A stretch of 64,000 nucleotides of DNA from Synechococcus sp. Cruz-7E5 (GCF_024345995.1 NZ_JAGQCE010000001.1:372001-436000), one strand, 5' to 3'; counted from the first letter of the stretch, positions 20,294 through 30,085 are shown. The notes: generated by a model not told the origin, from the letters alone. Numbers and translations: made by a program.

Positions 20294-21136
20294 ATGGCTT
20301 CGTTCTCCCCAAAGGGTGGACCGAAACGCTGGGCTGTTTCCCTGGCCGCCGCTCTTTCGCTGCTGAGCCTTGCCTCAGGCTCCCCCCAGCCCATCCTCTC
20401 CAGCGCCTCCCTGCTCACCGAGCCCGGCTTGACCGCCAGCCTCAGCACAGACAGCAGTGACCCGGACGCCTTCACCAGTGAAGGCCAGCGTCCTGATCCA
20501 ATCGATTTCACTCCTGAGGAACTGAAGGAGCTGCAACGCCGCTTCGGGGTGCACGGACCCCAGGCCCCTCTCGCCCAGCTGTTCACCCGTGGCCTCGATC
20601 AACTCACGCCCCTGAGGGCCCTCACCGTCGAGCGGCTTGCGGAGCTGCGGCCCACGATCCTGCAGGAGAGCCGCCGCCACCAGATCAACCCGATGCTGGT
20701 GGCAGCGGTGCTGTTCGATGAAATTCAGCACGCCAAACCCGGCGAGGACCTGCCCCTGGCCGCCCAGTCGGGCTTGTTCAGTACCCACGGACCCGCCCAG
20801 CTCGGTATCGGCGAACTGATCCATCAGGGTCTGCTCCCCGCCGATCCCACGGCCGATCAGATCCAGGCGGCGCGGCTGGAGCTGCTCGATCCGAACCGCA
20901 ACGTCACCTTGCTGGTGGGCAAGTTCGCCCGTCTGATCCGCGAACTGGGCCTGCCCACCAACCGCCAGCTGCAGGCCAGCCGCAGCCCCCGCGATGCCAA
21001 GGCCCTGGCCACCCTTGCCTACCTGCACAACGGCAAACTCGATTACCCCGCCCGGATCCTGAGCTACATGCAGGACCCCGAGCTGCATGGCCTGATCTAC
21101 TCGGAGCGGAAGCCCCAGCTCTCACCCCTGATCTGA
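20294..21136 (+). CDS. Secreted lysozyme/transglycosylase-like protein
   Basis: A 280-residue protein with a signal peptide (RWAVSLAAALSLLSLASG) and a mature part resembling lytic transglycosylase-like (DUF1402/SLT-type) folds. It has helix PTILQESRRHQINPMLVAAVLFDEIQHAK with a candidate catalytic Glu (QES or DEI), GPAQLGIG resembling the G-x-MQ-x motif of SLT enzymes, then repeated helices. Enzyme activity is an inference. ATG 20294 is chosen because the signal peptide follows directly; the longer frame from 20048 overlaps pgi. The spacer 20074-20293 is locally AT-richer, as expected for a divergent promoter region. Confidence 0.7.
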   Translation: MASFSPKGGPKRWAVSLAAALSLLSLASGSPQPILSSASLLTEPGLTASLSTDSSDPDAFTSEGQRPDPIDFTPEELKELQRRFGVHGPQAPLAQLFTRGLDQLTPLRALTVERLAELRPTILQESRRHQINPMLVAAVLFDEIQHAKPGEDLPLAAQSGLFSTHGPAQLGIGELIHQGLLPADPTADQIQAARLELLDPNRNVTLLVGKFARLIRELGLPTNRQLQASRSPRDAKALATLAYLHNGKLDYPARILSYMQDPELHGLIYSERKPQLSPLI

Positions 21137-21146
21137 AGCGTTCGCT

Positions 21147-22040
21147 TCAGCAGAGCTGTCCGAGAGCCCCCAGCCGGCTCTGGAGAGCAGCCCAGTTGAA
21201 ACTGCGTGGATCTGCCCGCTCTCCACCCAGATCCACATGGCGGTGGGTGGTGATGTGAGTGGCAGGAATCGGAAAGCGACGCATCCAGTCGCTGAGCACC
21301 AGGGCCAGGGCGTCGTACTGCTTGCTGCTGTAGCCGCTGTGTCCAGGATCGTTGTCTTCCCCATCCAGGGGGGTTTCCAGAGCGATGTGAAGGGCGAAGT
21401 TGTTGATCGACCCCCCCACTTTGGGGTTGGTGACCACCCAGCGGCCGTTGAAGGCGGAATTACCCGCCCCGAAGGCCCGTTGGCTGGGATCGAGCACATC
21501 GATCACCTGACCATCGAGGCCAATCAGGGTGTGATAACTCACCTGATCCTCATCCCTGGGGTGTGGAGTCTGGAAAGTGCGCAGGGCTGAGCCGATGCCG
21601 TACACGGTTTCATGCAGAACCACCAGCTGGGGAGTGGGATCGATCGGATGGCCGAAGGCATCGCGCTCGAAGCGCACCCCGTAGTTGCTGGGGTCGATCG
21701 ACAGACGCCTTCGGCGCACGGGCAACTCCGCGAGCTCCCCCTCCAGCCGCAGCCGCAGCCGTGGCTGCAGGTCGACACACTGGCGGCCCAGGGGACTGAC
21801 CCATGCCGGCCGTGGTGGCGGCAGGGGCGCTGGCCGGCGGGCAGGCGGTTCACGCGAGGGGGTGGGCTGGGTGACCTGCTCGAGCAGTTGGAGCAGCGAT
21901 GGGCGGCTTGCGGCTTCCGAGCTGGCGGTGAGGTCACGGGCCAGCCAGCCCAGGCCGGCCAGCCCCAGGATCGCTGCTCCGCTCAGAAGACCCAGGGCCA
22001 GAGGGTTGGCCCGCAGGCGCTGCACAAGGGTGTTCAACAT
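21147..22040 (-). CDS. N-acetylmuramoyl-L-alanine amidase (Amidase_2/PGRP fold), membrane-anchored
   Basis: A 297-residue protein with one N-terminal membrane helix (ALGLLSGAAILGLAGLGWLA), a Pro-rich linker (about residues 65-80), and a zinc amidase domain. The zinc ligand region is VVLHETVYG, mid-domain SYHTLIGLDG, and the second His in THITTHRHVD. It should cleave the lactyl-peptide bond of peptidoglycan in the periplasm. ATG 22040 begins MLNTLVQRLRAN and overlaps the M61 peptidase stop by 7 bases, suggesting translational coupling. It is convergent with the lysozyme-like gene 10 bases away. Confidence 0.87.
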   Translation of the reverse strand: MLNTLVQRLRANPLALGLLSGAAILGLAGLGWLARDLTASSEAASRPSLLQLLEQVTQPTPSREPPARRPAPLPPPRPAWVSPLGRQCVDLQPRLRLRLEGELAELPVRRRRLSIDPSNYGVRFERDAFGHPIDPTPQLVVLHETVYGIGSALRTFQTPHPRDEDQVSYHTLIGLDGQVIDVLDPSQRAFGAGNSAFNGRWVVTNPKVGGSINNFALHIALETPLDGEDNDPGHSGYSSKQYDALALVLSDWMRRFPIPATHITTHRHVDLGGERADPRSFNWAALQSRLGALGQLC

Positions 22041-23767
22041 GGCACCAAAGCAAGCCACTGGCGGCGGCGCTCCAATGCCTCGGGGGCAGCGGCGGGATCC
22101 TCCAGCAGCCGCCAACGCTCGACCGCCGGAGCCGAGGCGGTGATGGCAAGGGTGCGCAGACGCCCCCTACGGCTGATGGTGATCGCCTGACGCTGTCCGG
22201 CCTGCAGCAACGGAGCCAGGTCCTCGAGCTTGCGCAGACGCAGACCCTCAAGGGCGATCAGCTCATCACCCACCACCAGGCCGGCCTCCTGGGAGGGTCC
22301 ACCGCGCACCACACGAACCACCTCCAGGGTGCCTCCCTGGAGCGACGCCGTCAGCCCGACGTGGGGGGACGGGGCCAGCTGAGGCTCCAGCATCAGCCCC
22401 ACATCCTGGAGGTAGGCGGGCAGATCGGGATCCTCAAAGCCATCCAGCCAGGCCGGAAAGCGTTCGGCCAGACCAGGCGAGCGTGCGCAGAAGGCCTCCA
22501 GCAGGTCCTGCTCCCGGTATCCCCGCCCCCAGCGGCCCAGGCGGGCCCAGAGATCACGCAGCACCTGGGCAAGACACGAACCCGAGCGGCGCAACTCCAG
22601 ATCGAGCACCAACGCAAGGATCGCTCCCTTGAGGTAATAGCTGATCTGGTTGTCGTCGCTGTTGGCCTCACGCCGGTAGAGCTTCACCCAGGCCTCCTGT
22701 GCACTCTGGCGCAGGCTCTGGCCAGCCAGACGGCCCGGGGAGAGCAGGAAGCGGCTGAGATCGCTGCCGAAATCGTGCAACACGTCTTCTTCGCTCGATA
22801 GACCAGCCAGGTGGGGCAGGAGCTGGTCGAAATAGCTGGTGACCCCTTCGGCGAACCACAGACCAGGCACGATCACGGGCTTGTCGTAGTCGATCGGGCA
22901 AAGGGCCGCGGGCCTGAGCCGGCGCACATTCCACTGATGGAGATACTCATGAGCCACCAGTTGCAGCAGCTGGCGGTAACCCTCAGGCTTGAGCAGGGCC
23001 TGGCGGCCGAACTGCAGGACCGTGGAGCTGTCGTGCTCCAGGCCGCCATAGCCCTGATCGAGCAGATGCAGCACGAACAGGTAAGCGGGAGCTGCAGCAG
23101 GGGCGGGCTCGCCCATCAGCCGGCAGCAGGCCTGACACACGGCAGCCACGTCCTGCAGCAGTGTGGGGTGGGCCTTGAGCAGACTGTCTGGAGCAACGTC
23201 GGCAGGCGCGGTGGCATCCCAGCAGACCCAGCGATGGGGCACCCCGGCCACGCTGAACCTGTGCTCACGGTGGGGCCCCGCTTCCACCGGAGTGTCCACC
23301 AGCTGATCGAAGTCGACCGCCAGCCAGGATCCATCGGCCTGAAGCGGCAAGGGAACAAAGGCCTGCCAGCCAGCCGGCAGCCGCAGGCTGAGCCGGTGGG
23401 AAGACCAGCGTTCCCCCTCCACCTGCAGCGCTAGGGCCGCAAGGGCCAGAAAGCCGTGGTCGCCATCAAGGTGACAGGTGCGCACGCTCAGATCAGCGGC
23501 CAGCACCTTGTAGCGGATCTCGATCGGCTCCAGGGACGGCAGCTCCAGCCGCCAGCCGGCGGGATCACTGCGGCTCGGCCGCAGGCTCTGCGTTCCCTGG
23601 CGGATCTCCAGGGCTTCGAGGTGGCGGACGTAGTCGCGGATCAGGTAGGAACCCGGGGTCCAGGCGGGCAGCCGCAGGCGCAGCACAGGAGTGGCCGGTG
23701 TGCAGCGGAGGCTGACGTGGACCAGGTGGCTGTGGGGTTGGCCCAGATCCAGAGAGAGGTCAACCAC
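22034..23767 (-). CDS. M61 family metallopeptidase with C-terminal PDZ domain
   Basis: About 577 residues from GTG 23767. The glycyl-aminopeptidase-like architecture is an N-terminal beta domain (LRLPAWTPGSYLIRDY), a zinc site HEYLH (VAHEYLHQWNVRRL) with a downstream Glu in WFAEGVTSYF, and a C-terminal PDZ domain (GGPSQEAGLVVGDELIAL). No clear signal peptide is seen, so it is probably cytoplasmic. The GTG is chosen because it lies 7 bases after the DUF1257 stop and starts the conserved 'VVDLSLDL' strand; the ATG at 23851 would overlap that gene. Confidence 0.88.
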   Translation of the reverse strand: MVDLSLDLGQPHSHLVHVSLRCTPATPVLRLRLPAWTPGSYLIRDYVRHLEALEIRQGTQSLRPSRSDPAGWRLELPSLEPIEIRYKVLAADLSVRTCHLDGDHGFLALAALALQVEGERWSSHRLSLRLPAGWQAFVPLPLQADGSWLAVDFDQLVDTPVEAGPHREHRFSVAGVPHRWVCWDATAPADVAPDSLLKAHPTLLQDVAAVCQACCRLMGEPAPAAAPAYLFVLHLLDQGYGGLEHDSSTVLQFGRQALLKPEGYRQLLQLVAHEYLHQWNVRRLRPAALCPIDYDKPVIVPGLWFAEGVTSYFDQLLPHLAGLSSEEDVLHDFGSDLSRFLLSPGRLAGQSLRQSAQEAWVKLYRREANSDDNQISYYLKGAILALVLDLELRRSGSCLAQVLRDLWARLGRWGRGYREQDLLEAFCARSPGLAERFPAWLDGFEDPDLPAYLQDVGLMLEPQLAPSPHVGLTASLQGGTLEVVRVVRGGPSQEAGLVVGDELIALEGLRLRKLEDLAPLLQAGQRQAITISRRGRLRTLAITASAPAVERWRLLEDPAAAPEALERRRQWLALVPC

Positions 23768-23774
23768 CCGTACT

Positions 23775-24119
23775 TCAGGACACCAGTTCGATCGTGGCCA
23801 TCGGCAGCTCAAGAGCAGCGTCCTGCAGGGCAAGCCGGGCGGCATAGCCACGGGTTAGCCGGCCCAGAAACGTCTGCAGAGGACGGGAGCGGCTCAGACG
23901 CTGCAGATCCCCGAGCAGGGCCAGGCTGCCGTCGGCCTGGCGGCTCCAACCGATCCACTGTTCACCGGCGAAGCGAACCTTGAGATCCACCGGTGTGCTC
24001 TCCCCGGCAAAGCCTTCAAGAACTCCGGCTCGGATCGGATCACAGCCGAGGTCAACCAGGGACGCTGCCAGCAGATCCAGATCACGGATCACCGTTGGCA
24101 GGATGGAGAGATGGGACAA
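23775..24119 (-). CDS. DUF1257 (Ycf35-like) protein
   Basis: About 114 residues starting SHLSILPTVIRDLDLL, matching the family pattern 'MSHFSTIKT...' of DUF1257/Ycf35 proteins encoded in cyanobacteria and algal plastids. The only reasonable initiator at that point is TTG 24119. The longer ATG frame to 24320 would add 67 unrelated residues that overlap purN. The function is unknown. The start is 7 bases from the divergent purN start, leaving almost no dedicated promoter space. Confidence 0.75.
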   Translation of the reverse strand: MSHLSILPTVIRDLDLLAASLVDLGCDPIRAGVLEGFAGESTPVDLKVRFAGEQWIGWSRQADGSLALLGDLQRLSRSRPLQTFLGRLTRGYAARLALQDAALELPMATIELVS

Positions 24120-24126
24120 GACGCCA

Positions 24127-24834
24127 ATGCCCGCTTCAGCAGACCCTAGCGATCCGCCCGGTTGTGTCCAGTGGCCGTTGGCACAGCCCTGGCCCCCCCA
24201 GGCCGTCGAGCTGCGGCTTGGGGTGATGGCCTCCGGGGAGGGCTCGAACTTCGAAGCACTGGTGGCTGCCTGCCGCCAGGGTCCCCTTCGGGGCAGGGTG
24301 CTCCAGCTGGTGGTCAACAATCCAGGCTGCGGCGCCCAGGCGCGGGCCGATCGGCTGGGGATCCCTTGCGCCCTGGTGGATCACCGCCGGCACCAAAGCC
24401 GTGAAGAGCTTGATCGCGCGCTGATCGAGACCTTCAGCGCCACCGGCGTCGATCTGGTGGTGATGGCCGGCTGGATGCGGATCGTCACCCCGCGCCTGAT
24501 CGGCGCCTTCCCCTCGCGTCTGATCAACATCCACCCATCGCTGCTGCCCAGCTTCCGGGGCCTCGATGCCGTTGGCCAGGCCCTCGCTGCTGGGGTCACC
24601 CTCAGCGGCTGCACCGCCCATCTGGTCACCGAGGACCTCGACGGAGGGCCGATTCTGGCCCAGGCCACCGTTCCGGTGCTCCCCGGCGACGACCGCGACA
24701 GCCTGGCCTCGCGTATTCACCAGCAGGAGCACCGCCTGCTGCCCCTGGCGGTGGCCATCGCCGCCGCCAGGCTCACGGATAGAACGGCAGCAGCGGCAGA
24801 CCCATGGCTGACGGCAGTCCGGCCATCAGATTGA
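24127..24834 (+). CDS. purN: Phosphoribosylglycinamide formyltransferase
   Basis: Formyl-THF-dependent GAR transformylase of purine synthesis, 235 residues from ATG 24127. The core starts LRLGVMASGEGSNFEAL. The catalytic block is INIHPSLLPSFRGLDA with N, H and the later D of VTEDLDGGPILAQ. An N-terminal tail of about 28 residues precedes the usual start. Longer frames upstream (from 23980) run through the DUF1257 gene and are unlikely. The 3' end overlaps argC, on the opposite strand, by 62 bases. Confidence 0.92.
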   Translation: MPASADPSDPPGCVQWPLAQPWPPQAVELRLGVMASGEGSNFEALVAACRQGPLRGRVLQLVVNNPGCGAQARADRLGIPCALVDHRRHQSREELDRALIETFSATGVDLVVMAGWMRIVTPRLIGAFPSRLINIHPSLLPSFRGLDAVGQALAAGVTLSGCTAHLVTEDLDGGPILAQATVPVLPGDDRDSLASRIHQQEHRLLPLAVAIAAARLTDRTAAAADPWLTAVRPSD

Positions 24835-25849
24835 GACACTGCACCCCCTGTCCCGCCTGGCCCTTGACCAGGTTGTCGACGGCGCTCATCAGGATCAGCT
24901 GGCCTGTGCGACGGTCGACCTGGACCGAAAGCAGAGCCCGGTTGGTCTGGCGAGTCCATTTGGTGGAGGGGTAGACGCCGACCGGCAGCACTTCCACACA
25001 GGGGCTGTGGCGGTAGGCGGCCTGAAGCACGGTGGTGCAGTCTTCGGCGGTCAGGCCCGGATCCCGCAACCGGCCGTAGACCGTGGCCAGAAGACCCCGC
25101 ACCATCGGCATCAGGTGAGGGGTGAACTGCAGCTGGATCGGCTGCCCCGCCACCTGGCTGGCGGTCTGCTCGATCTCGCTGGTATGGCGGTGCCCCACCA
25201 CGCCATAGGGAGCAACGGCCTCGGCCGCCTCAGCCAGCAGCAGGTTCTCCTTGGCGGCGCGACCACCGCCGGAGGTGCCCGTCTTGGCATCGATGATGAT
25301 GCCGCTGCGATCGATCAGACCCTGCTTGAGGAAGGGCAGCAGCGGCAGCAGGCTGGCGGTGGGGAAGCAGCCTGGAGCCGCCACCAGCCGCGCGGTGGCT
25401 ACACGCGTCTCCTCCCACTCCACCAGGCCATAGACCGCCTCCGCACATAGCGCTTCATCGTGACGCTCAAACCGTTCGGCCTCGCTGGAGTACACCTCCT
25501 TCCACTGGGCCAGGGAGCGGTAGCGGTAATCGGCGGAGAGATCCACCACCTTCACCCCCAGCTTCAGCAGGGCGGGCACCAGCTGGGAGGCCAGCCCACT
25601 GGGAAGGCTGAGCACGGCGAAGTCCGCCTCGGCGGCGATGGCTTCGGGGTCGGGGGCCCGCACCACTGGATTGCCCTTCAGGGGCAGAAAGGGAACAAGT
25701 TCACTCCAGGCGCGGCCAGCACTGCGTTCGCCTCCCAGGTAGCTGACCACGAATTCGGGGTGGTGCTGAAGCAGTCGCAGGGTCTGAAGGCCGCCGTAGC
25801 CGCTGGCGCCGATCACCGCGACGCGCCGGGCTGCTGTGGGGCTGACCAT
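24773..25849 (-). CDS. argC: N-acetyl-gamma-glutamyl-phosphate reductase
   Basis: NADPH-dependent reductase of arginine synthesis, 358 residues. The nucleotide-binding motif is VAVIGASGYGG (residues 10-20), the catalytic Cys C161 is in AAPGCFPTA, and a GVVGHRHTSEIEQ segment near residue 235 is typical. ATG MVSPTAARR directly precedes the fold. It is divergent from ribBA; the 70-90 bases between may hold both promoters. Confidence 0.95.
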   Translation of the reverse strand: MVSPTAARRVAVIGASGYGGLQTLRLLQHHPEFVVSYLGGERSAGRAWSELVPFLPLKGNPVVRAPDPEAIAAEADFAVLSLPSGLASQLVPALLKLGVKVVDLSADYRYRSLAQWKEVYSSEAERFERHDEALCAEAVYGLVEWEETRVATARLVAAPGCFPTASLLPLLPFLKQGLIDRSGIIIDAKTGTSGGGRAAKENLLLAEAAEAVAPYGVVGHRHTSEIEQTASQVAGQPIQLQFTPHLMPMVRGLLATVYGRLRDPGLTAEDCTTVLQAAYRHSPCVEVLPVGVYPSTKWTRQTNRALLSVQVDRRTGQLILMSAVDNLVKGQAGQGVQCLNLMAGLPSAMGLPLLPFYP

Positions 25850-26072
25850 GCCGGAGGATCTGGGGCGATGATCGTACCGGTCCCCCGCTCACGTTGAACC
25901 CGCAACTGATAGAGAATGATCGATACTTGGTCCAGCTGTTCTGACTGTTCGCTCCGAGCGTTCCGCTCCCCTCGCCGGCGCCTCTGACGCCCCTCCACAC
26001 CCGGATCAGGGCCACGACCCGATCCACTTCGATTCGATCGCCGATGCTCTTGCCGGCATCCGCAACGGCGAG

Positions 26073-27665
26073 ATGATCGTCGTCGTCGATGATGAAAATC
26101 GTGAAAATGAAGGTGATCTGATCTGCGCGGCCCAGTTCGCCACGCCCGAGCAGATCAACTTCATGGCGACAGAAGCCCGTGGCCTGATCTGCCTGGCGAT
26201 GGAAGGCGAGCGACTCGACGCGCTCGAGCTGCCCCTGATGGTCGACCGCAACACCGACAGCAACCAGACCGCCTTCACTGTCAGTGTTGATGCCGGGCCC
26301 GAAAACGGGGTGAGCACGGGCATCAGTGCCGACGACCGAGCCCGCACCATTCAGGTGGCGATCCATCCCGCCAGCCGCCCTTCAGACCTGCGCCGGCCGG
26401 GCCACATCTTCCCGCTGCGGGCTCGCCAGGGCGGCGTGCTCAAACGCGCCGGTCATACCGAGGCGGCCGTCGATCTCTCTCGTCTCTCCGGGCTCTACCC
26501 AGCGGGTGTGATCTGCGAGATCCAGAACCCCGATGGCTCGATGGCCCGCCTGCCCCAACTGGCGCGCTACGCACGGCGCCATGGCCTGCGCCTGATCAGC
26601 ATCGCCGACCTGATCAGCTACCGACTCGGAACTGAGCGATTCGTGCGCCGCCAGGCCGAAGCCCAGATGCCGAGCGCCTTCGGACAGTTCCGGGCGATCG
26701 GGTACCGAAATGAGCTCGACGACAGCGAGCATGTGGCGATCGTCAAGGGGCGCCCCGAGCTGGCCAGCGGACCGGTGCTGGTGCGCGTGCACTCGGAATG
26801 CCTTACCGGCGACGCTTTCGGCTCCCTGCGCTGCGATTGCCGGCCCCAGCTGGAGGCGGCCCTGCGCATGATCGAAGCCGCCGGCGAGGGGGTGGTGGTG
26901 TATCTGCGCCAGGAGGGCAGGGGCATCGGCCTGATCAACAAGCTCAGGGCCTACAGCCTTCAGGATGGCGGTCTCGACACCGTCGAGGCCAATGAGCGCC
27001 TCGGCTTTCCCGCCGACCTGCGCAACTACGGCGTCGGGGCTCAGATCCTCAGTGACCTGGGTGTTCATCATCTGCGCCTGATAACCAACAACCCCCGCAA
27101 GATCGCCGGCCTCGGCGGCTACGGGCTGCAGGTGGAAGACCGGGTGCCGCTGGTGATGGAACCGGGCCAGCACAACGCCGCCTACCTACTAACCAAGAAG
27201 ACCAAACTCGGCCATCTGATGCACGGCGGCCCGGACCGGGATCACACCGGGGCGGGAGGTCCCACGGCGGTGCTCTCCTGGAGCGGCACGACGGTGGCGC
27301 CGGAGCAGGCGGAAGCAGAGCACTGGCCCCAGCTGCGGCAGTGGGCCAGCGAGCGGGGTCTTGAGTTGCGGCGGGAGGAACACCCCCGCCTGCTGGCCCT
27401 GCTGGGGCAGCCGCAGCTAGCGCTGCTGCTCGCCCAGCAGGCCGGAGGGGACCAGCCCCTGGCCGAGGCTGATCTGCTCTCAGCCCTGACCTTGATGGCT
27501 GGCTGGGCCACCACCCGGGCGGTGAGCCTGCTGCTGACCCCCGATGCCCAGCGCAGCGCCCACCCCAGCGCCACCCTGGAGCCCGATAGCCGGCCGTTGC
27601 AGGAGCTCACTCAGGTGAGTCCCAAGCTTGTGGCAACTCCTGGGGCTTTCGTGCGCTGGGTCTGA
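26073..27665 (+). CDS. ribBA: Bifunctional DHBP synthase / GTP cyclohydrolase II (true start probably upstream)
   Basis: Makes both riboflavin precursors from ribulose-5-phosphate and GTP. The N-terminal half carries [10 protein letters not shown] and HxxP-type sites ([25 protein letters not shown]). The C-terminal half carries the cyclohydrolase zinc site C-x10-C-x-C ([15 protein letters not shown]) and REGR-like QEGRGIG. A further tail of about 140 residues follows, as in related cyanobacteria. Odd point: the open frame extends upstream to 25920 and encodes the family's usual first helix ([15 protein letters not shown]). No in-frame ATG, GTG or TTG exists before 26073, so the 26073 start is only the first canonical codon. 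Confidence 0.9.
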   Translation: MIVVVDDENRENEGDLICAAQFATPEQINFMATEARGLICLAMEGERLDALELPLMVDRNTDSNQTAFTVSVDAGPENGVSTGISADDRARTIQVAIHPASRPSDLRRPGHIFPLRARQGGVLKRAGHTEAAVDLSRLSGLYPAGVICEIQNPDGSMARLPQLARYARRHGLRLISIADLISYRLGTERFVRRQAEAQMPSAFGQFRAIGYRNELDDSEHVAIVKGRPELASGPVLVRVHSECLTGDAFGSLRCDCRPQLEAALRMIEAAGEGVVVYLRQEGRGIGLINKLRAYSLQDGGLDTVEANERLGFPADLRNYGVGAQILSDLGVHHLRLITNNPRKIAGLGGYGLQVEDRVPLVMEPGQHNAAYLLTKKTKLGHLMHGGPDRDHTGAGGPTAVLSWSGTTVAPEQAEAEHWPQLRQWASERGLELRREEHPRLLALLGQPQLALLLAQQAGGDQPLAEADLLSALTLMAGWATTRAVSLLLTPDAQRSAHPSATLEPDSRPLQELTQVSPKLVATPGAFVRWV

Positions 27666-27699
27666 GCTGGGTCTGAGCACCGAGCCGGGGCAGCCACCC

Positions 27700-28140
27700 T
27701 CAGGGCAGGATCGTCACTTTCGTGATGCGGGTGCCCTTGCGGATCGCCAGCACCACGTCCACGTTGCTGGCCTGGCCAAACACGGTGTGGACCCCATCAA
27801 GGTGGGGCTGGGCGTCATGGCAGAGGAAGAACTGGCTGCCACCGGTGTTCTTGCCGGCATGGGCCATCGAGAAAGTTCCCGCCAGGTGCTTACGGCTGTT
27901 TATCTCGCAGGGAATCATGTAGCCGGGGCCGCCGGTGCCGGGCATGCCGCTGGCGCCAGCGCGGGTGTTGGGACAACCTCCCTGGGCCATGAAGCCATCG
28001 ATGACACGGTGAAAGGCCAGGCCGTCATAGAAGCCCGATTCGGCCAGCTTGACGAAGTTCGCGACGGTGCCGGGCGCGTCGGTGTCGAACAACTCGAGTT
28101 CCAGCGTGCCTGCCTCGGTCTCCATCAAAGCTTTGGTCAT
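27700..28140 (-). CDS. Cyclophilin-type peptidyl-prolyl cis-trans isomerase
   Basis: Small single-domain cyclophilin, 146 residues from ATG 28140 ([18 protein letters not shown]). Signatures are [23 protein letters not shown], and [16 protein letters not shown] with the usual Phe/His active-site positions. There is no signal peptide, so it is cytoplasmic. The frame runs on to 28281 but the extra residues are not conserved in type. It is convergent with ribBA (34 bases) and divergent from mtnP across 89 bases. Confidence 0.93.
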   Translation of the reverse strand: MTKALMETEAGTLELELFDTDAPGTVANFVKLAESGFYDGLAFHRVIDGFMAQGGCPNTRAGASGMPGTGGPGYMIPCEINSRKHLAGTFSMAHAGKNTGGSQFFLCHDAQPHLDGVHTVFGQASNVDVVLAIRKGTRITKVTILP

Positions 28141-28229
28141 GGGGCTCAGAGCAAAGGCGGAGTGTATCGACTCTCGGGTAGAACAGTCCCCAGTCCTGCA
28201 CCGGGCTTTCCCCTCCGTCGGTCCCCCCC

Positions 28230-29177
28230 ATGAGCCCCACCGCCGCTGCCACGAGCCAGGGCCTCGACCTGAGCCACGCACGCCTGGGAGTACTCGGTGG
28301 CAGCGGGCTCTATGCCATCCAGGGGCTCGAGGACGTCCGTGAACTCACGGTGGAAACACCCTTCGGACCACCCTCGGACAGCCTCCGGCTCGGGAGGATC
28401 GGTGGGCTGGAGGTGGTGTTCCTGGCCCGCCACGGGCGCCACCACAATCACCTGCCCACGGAGGTGCCCTACCGGGCCAACCTCTGGGCCCTGCGTTCGC
28501 TGGGAGTGCGCTGGATCCTCTCCTGCTCCGCCGTGGGATCCCTTCAGGATCCGCTGCGGCCCCTTGACATGGTGGTGCCGGATCAGTTCATCGACCGCAC
28601 CCACTCCAGGCCCGTGAGCTTTTTCGGCGGCGGGGCGGTGGCCCATGTGGGCATCGCCGATCCGTTCTGCCCAAGCCTCAGCCGGCTGTTGGCCGATGTG
28701 GCTGAAAGCCTGATGCCAGCGGGCCGCCAGCTGCACCGCCGCGGCACATACCTCTGCATGGAGGGTCCGGCCTTCTCCACCCGGGCTGAATCGAATCTCT
28801 ACCGAAGCTGGGGCTGCTCGGTGATCGGCATGACCAACCACAGCGAAGCCCGCCTGGCACGCGAAGCCGAGATGGCCTACGCCACCCTGGCCATGGTCAC
28901 CGACTACGACTGCTGGCACGAGGATCACGCCTCGGTGACGGTGGATCTGGTGATCGAGAATCTGCACGCCAACGCGGCCCTTGCCCAGCAGATCGTGGCT
29001 GTGGCAGCGGAGCGGATCGATGCCCAACGACCACTCAGCAGCTCCCACAGCGCACTGCGGGATGCGCTGATGACCCCGAAAGAGCAGGTTCCAGCTGACA
29101 CCCGCCGCAAGCTCGACCTGTTTACTTCCCCCTACTGGGGGGCCTTCGAGCCGGCCGCAGCAGCTCAGGCCAGCTGA
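28230..29177 (+). CDS. mtnP: S-methyl-5'-thioadenosine phosphorylase
   Basis: Cleaves methylthioadenosine from polyamine and related metabolism into adenine and methylthioribose-1-phosphate. It has 315 residues with the signature GVLGGSGLY, the phosphate-binding [23 protein letters not shown] block (here split over 28426-28493), a [12 protein letters not shown] segment, and [16 protein letters not shown]. The T-N-H-S form and LARHGRHH favour MTA phosphorylase over purine nucleoside phosphorylase. It overlaps murQ, convergent, by 13 bases. Confidence 0.93.
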   Translation: MSPTAAATSQGLDLSHARLGVLGGSGLYAIQGLEDVRELTVETPFGPPSDSLRLGRIGGLEVVFLARHGRHHNHLPTEVPYRANLWALRSLGVRWILSCSAVGSLQDPLRPLDMVVPDQFIDRTHSRPVSFFGGGAVAHVGIADPFCPSLSRLLADVAESLMPAGRQLHRRGTYLCMEGPAFSTRAESNLYRSWGCSVIGMTNHSEARLAREAEMAYATLAMVTDYDCWHEDHASVTVDLVIENLHANAALAQQIVAVAAERIDAQRPLSSSHSALRDALMTPKEQVPADTRRKLDLFTSPYWGAFEPAAAAQAS

Positions 29178-30085
29178 GCGCCGAGTTGCTCCAGGGCCTG
29201 CCTCACCTGACCGTCGTGGGCGCCCAGGGCCTCATCGGCCTGCTCGGCGCTCAGTCCGGCGGCAGCCATCACCAGCGCCCGTTTGACCGAGCCTCCGGCG
29301 GCGGCAAGCAGCGCTGGACCCTGCTCCCGCTCCACCCCGGCCAGGTCCTTGAGGATGCGGAGGGCGCGGTCTTCCAGCTTGCTGTTGGTGACGGCCACAT
29401 CAACCATGCGGTTGCCGTACACCTTGCCCAGCCGCACCATCACCCCGGTTGAGATGATGTTGAGGGCCATCTTGGTGGCCGTGCCGGCCTTGAGACGGGT
29501 GGAGCCGGTGAGCAGTTCCGCCCCGGTGACCAGCCGGATGTCGATGGCGCAGGGCATCGGCGCCTGCTCGCTCGGCACACAGGCCATGGCGATCGCCAGG
29601 GCACCGATGGCGCGGGCATGCTCCAGGCCACCGAGCACGTACGGGGTGGTGCCGCCGGCGGCGATGCCCACCAGGGCGTCGCCGGGAGAGAAACCTCGCT
29701 CGATCAGATCATGGCGTCCGGCTTCGCGCAGGTCTTCGAGCCCTTCGGAACTGCGTAACAGGGCCGGCGCGCCACCGGCGAGCACGCCCTGAACAAGCTC
29801 CGGTGGGGTGCAGAAGGTGGGAGGACACTCGGCAGCATCGAGCACGCCGAGGCGTCCGGAGGTGCCGGCACCGAGGTAGAAGAGCCGGCCGCCGGAGCGC
29901 AGGCGATCGCTGATGGCCTCCACCGCCTCGGCCAGGGCCGGTGCCGCCGCCTCCATGGCCAGCAGCGCCTTCTCATCTTCCCGGCAGAATAGATCCACCA
30001 GTTCACTGGAGCTGAGCTGGTCGAGGCTGGCGCTGGCGGGGTTGGCCTGCTCGGTGAGCAGATGGCCACGGTCGACGCAGGTCAC
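29165..30085 (-). CDS. murQ: N-acetylmuramic acid 6-phosphate etherase
   Basis: Removes lactate from MurNAc-6-phosphate during cell-wall recycling. It has 306 residues with SIS fold. LFYLGAGTSGRLGVLDAAECPPTF (split over 29818-29890) is the family signature. IAAGGTTPYVLGGLEHAR and a MVRLGKVYGNRMVDV segment follow. The start is GTG, overlapping the DUF3110 stop by four bases (GTGA). No MurNAc kinase (anmK) or PTS gene is nearby, so the source of its substrate is not explained by this window. Confidence 0.95.
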   Translation of the reverse strand: MTCVDRGHLLTEQANPASASLDQLSSSELVDLFCREDEKALLAMEAAAPALAEAVEAISDRLRSGGRLFYLGAGTSGRLGVLDAAECPPTFCTPPELVQGVLAGGAPALLRSSEGLEDLREAGRHDLIERGFSPGDALVGIAAGGTTPYVLGGLEHARAIGALAIAMACVPSEQAPMPCAIDIRLVTGAELLTGSTRLKAGTATKMALNIISTGVMVRLGKVYGNRMVDVAVTNSKLEDRALRILKDLAGVEREQGPALLAAAGGSVKRALVMAAAGLSAEQADEALGAHDGQVRQALEQLGAQLA

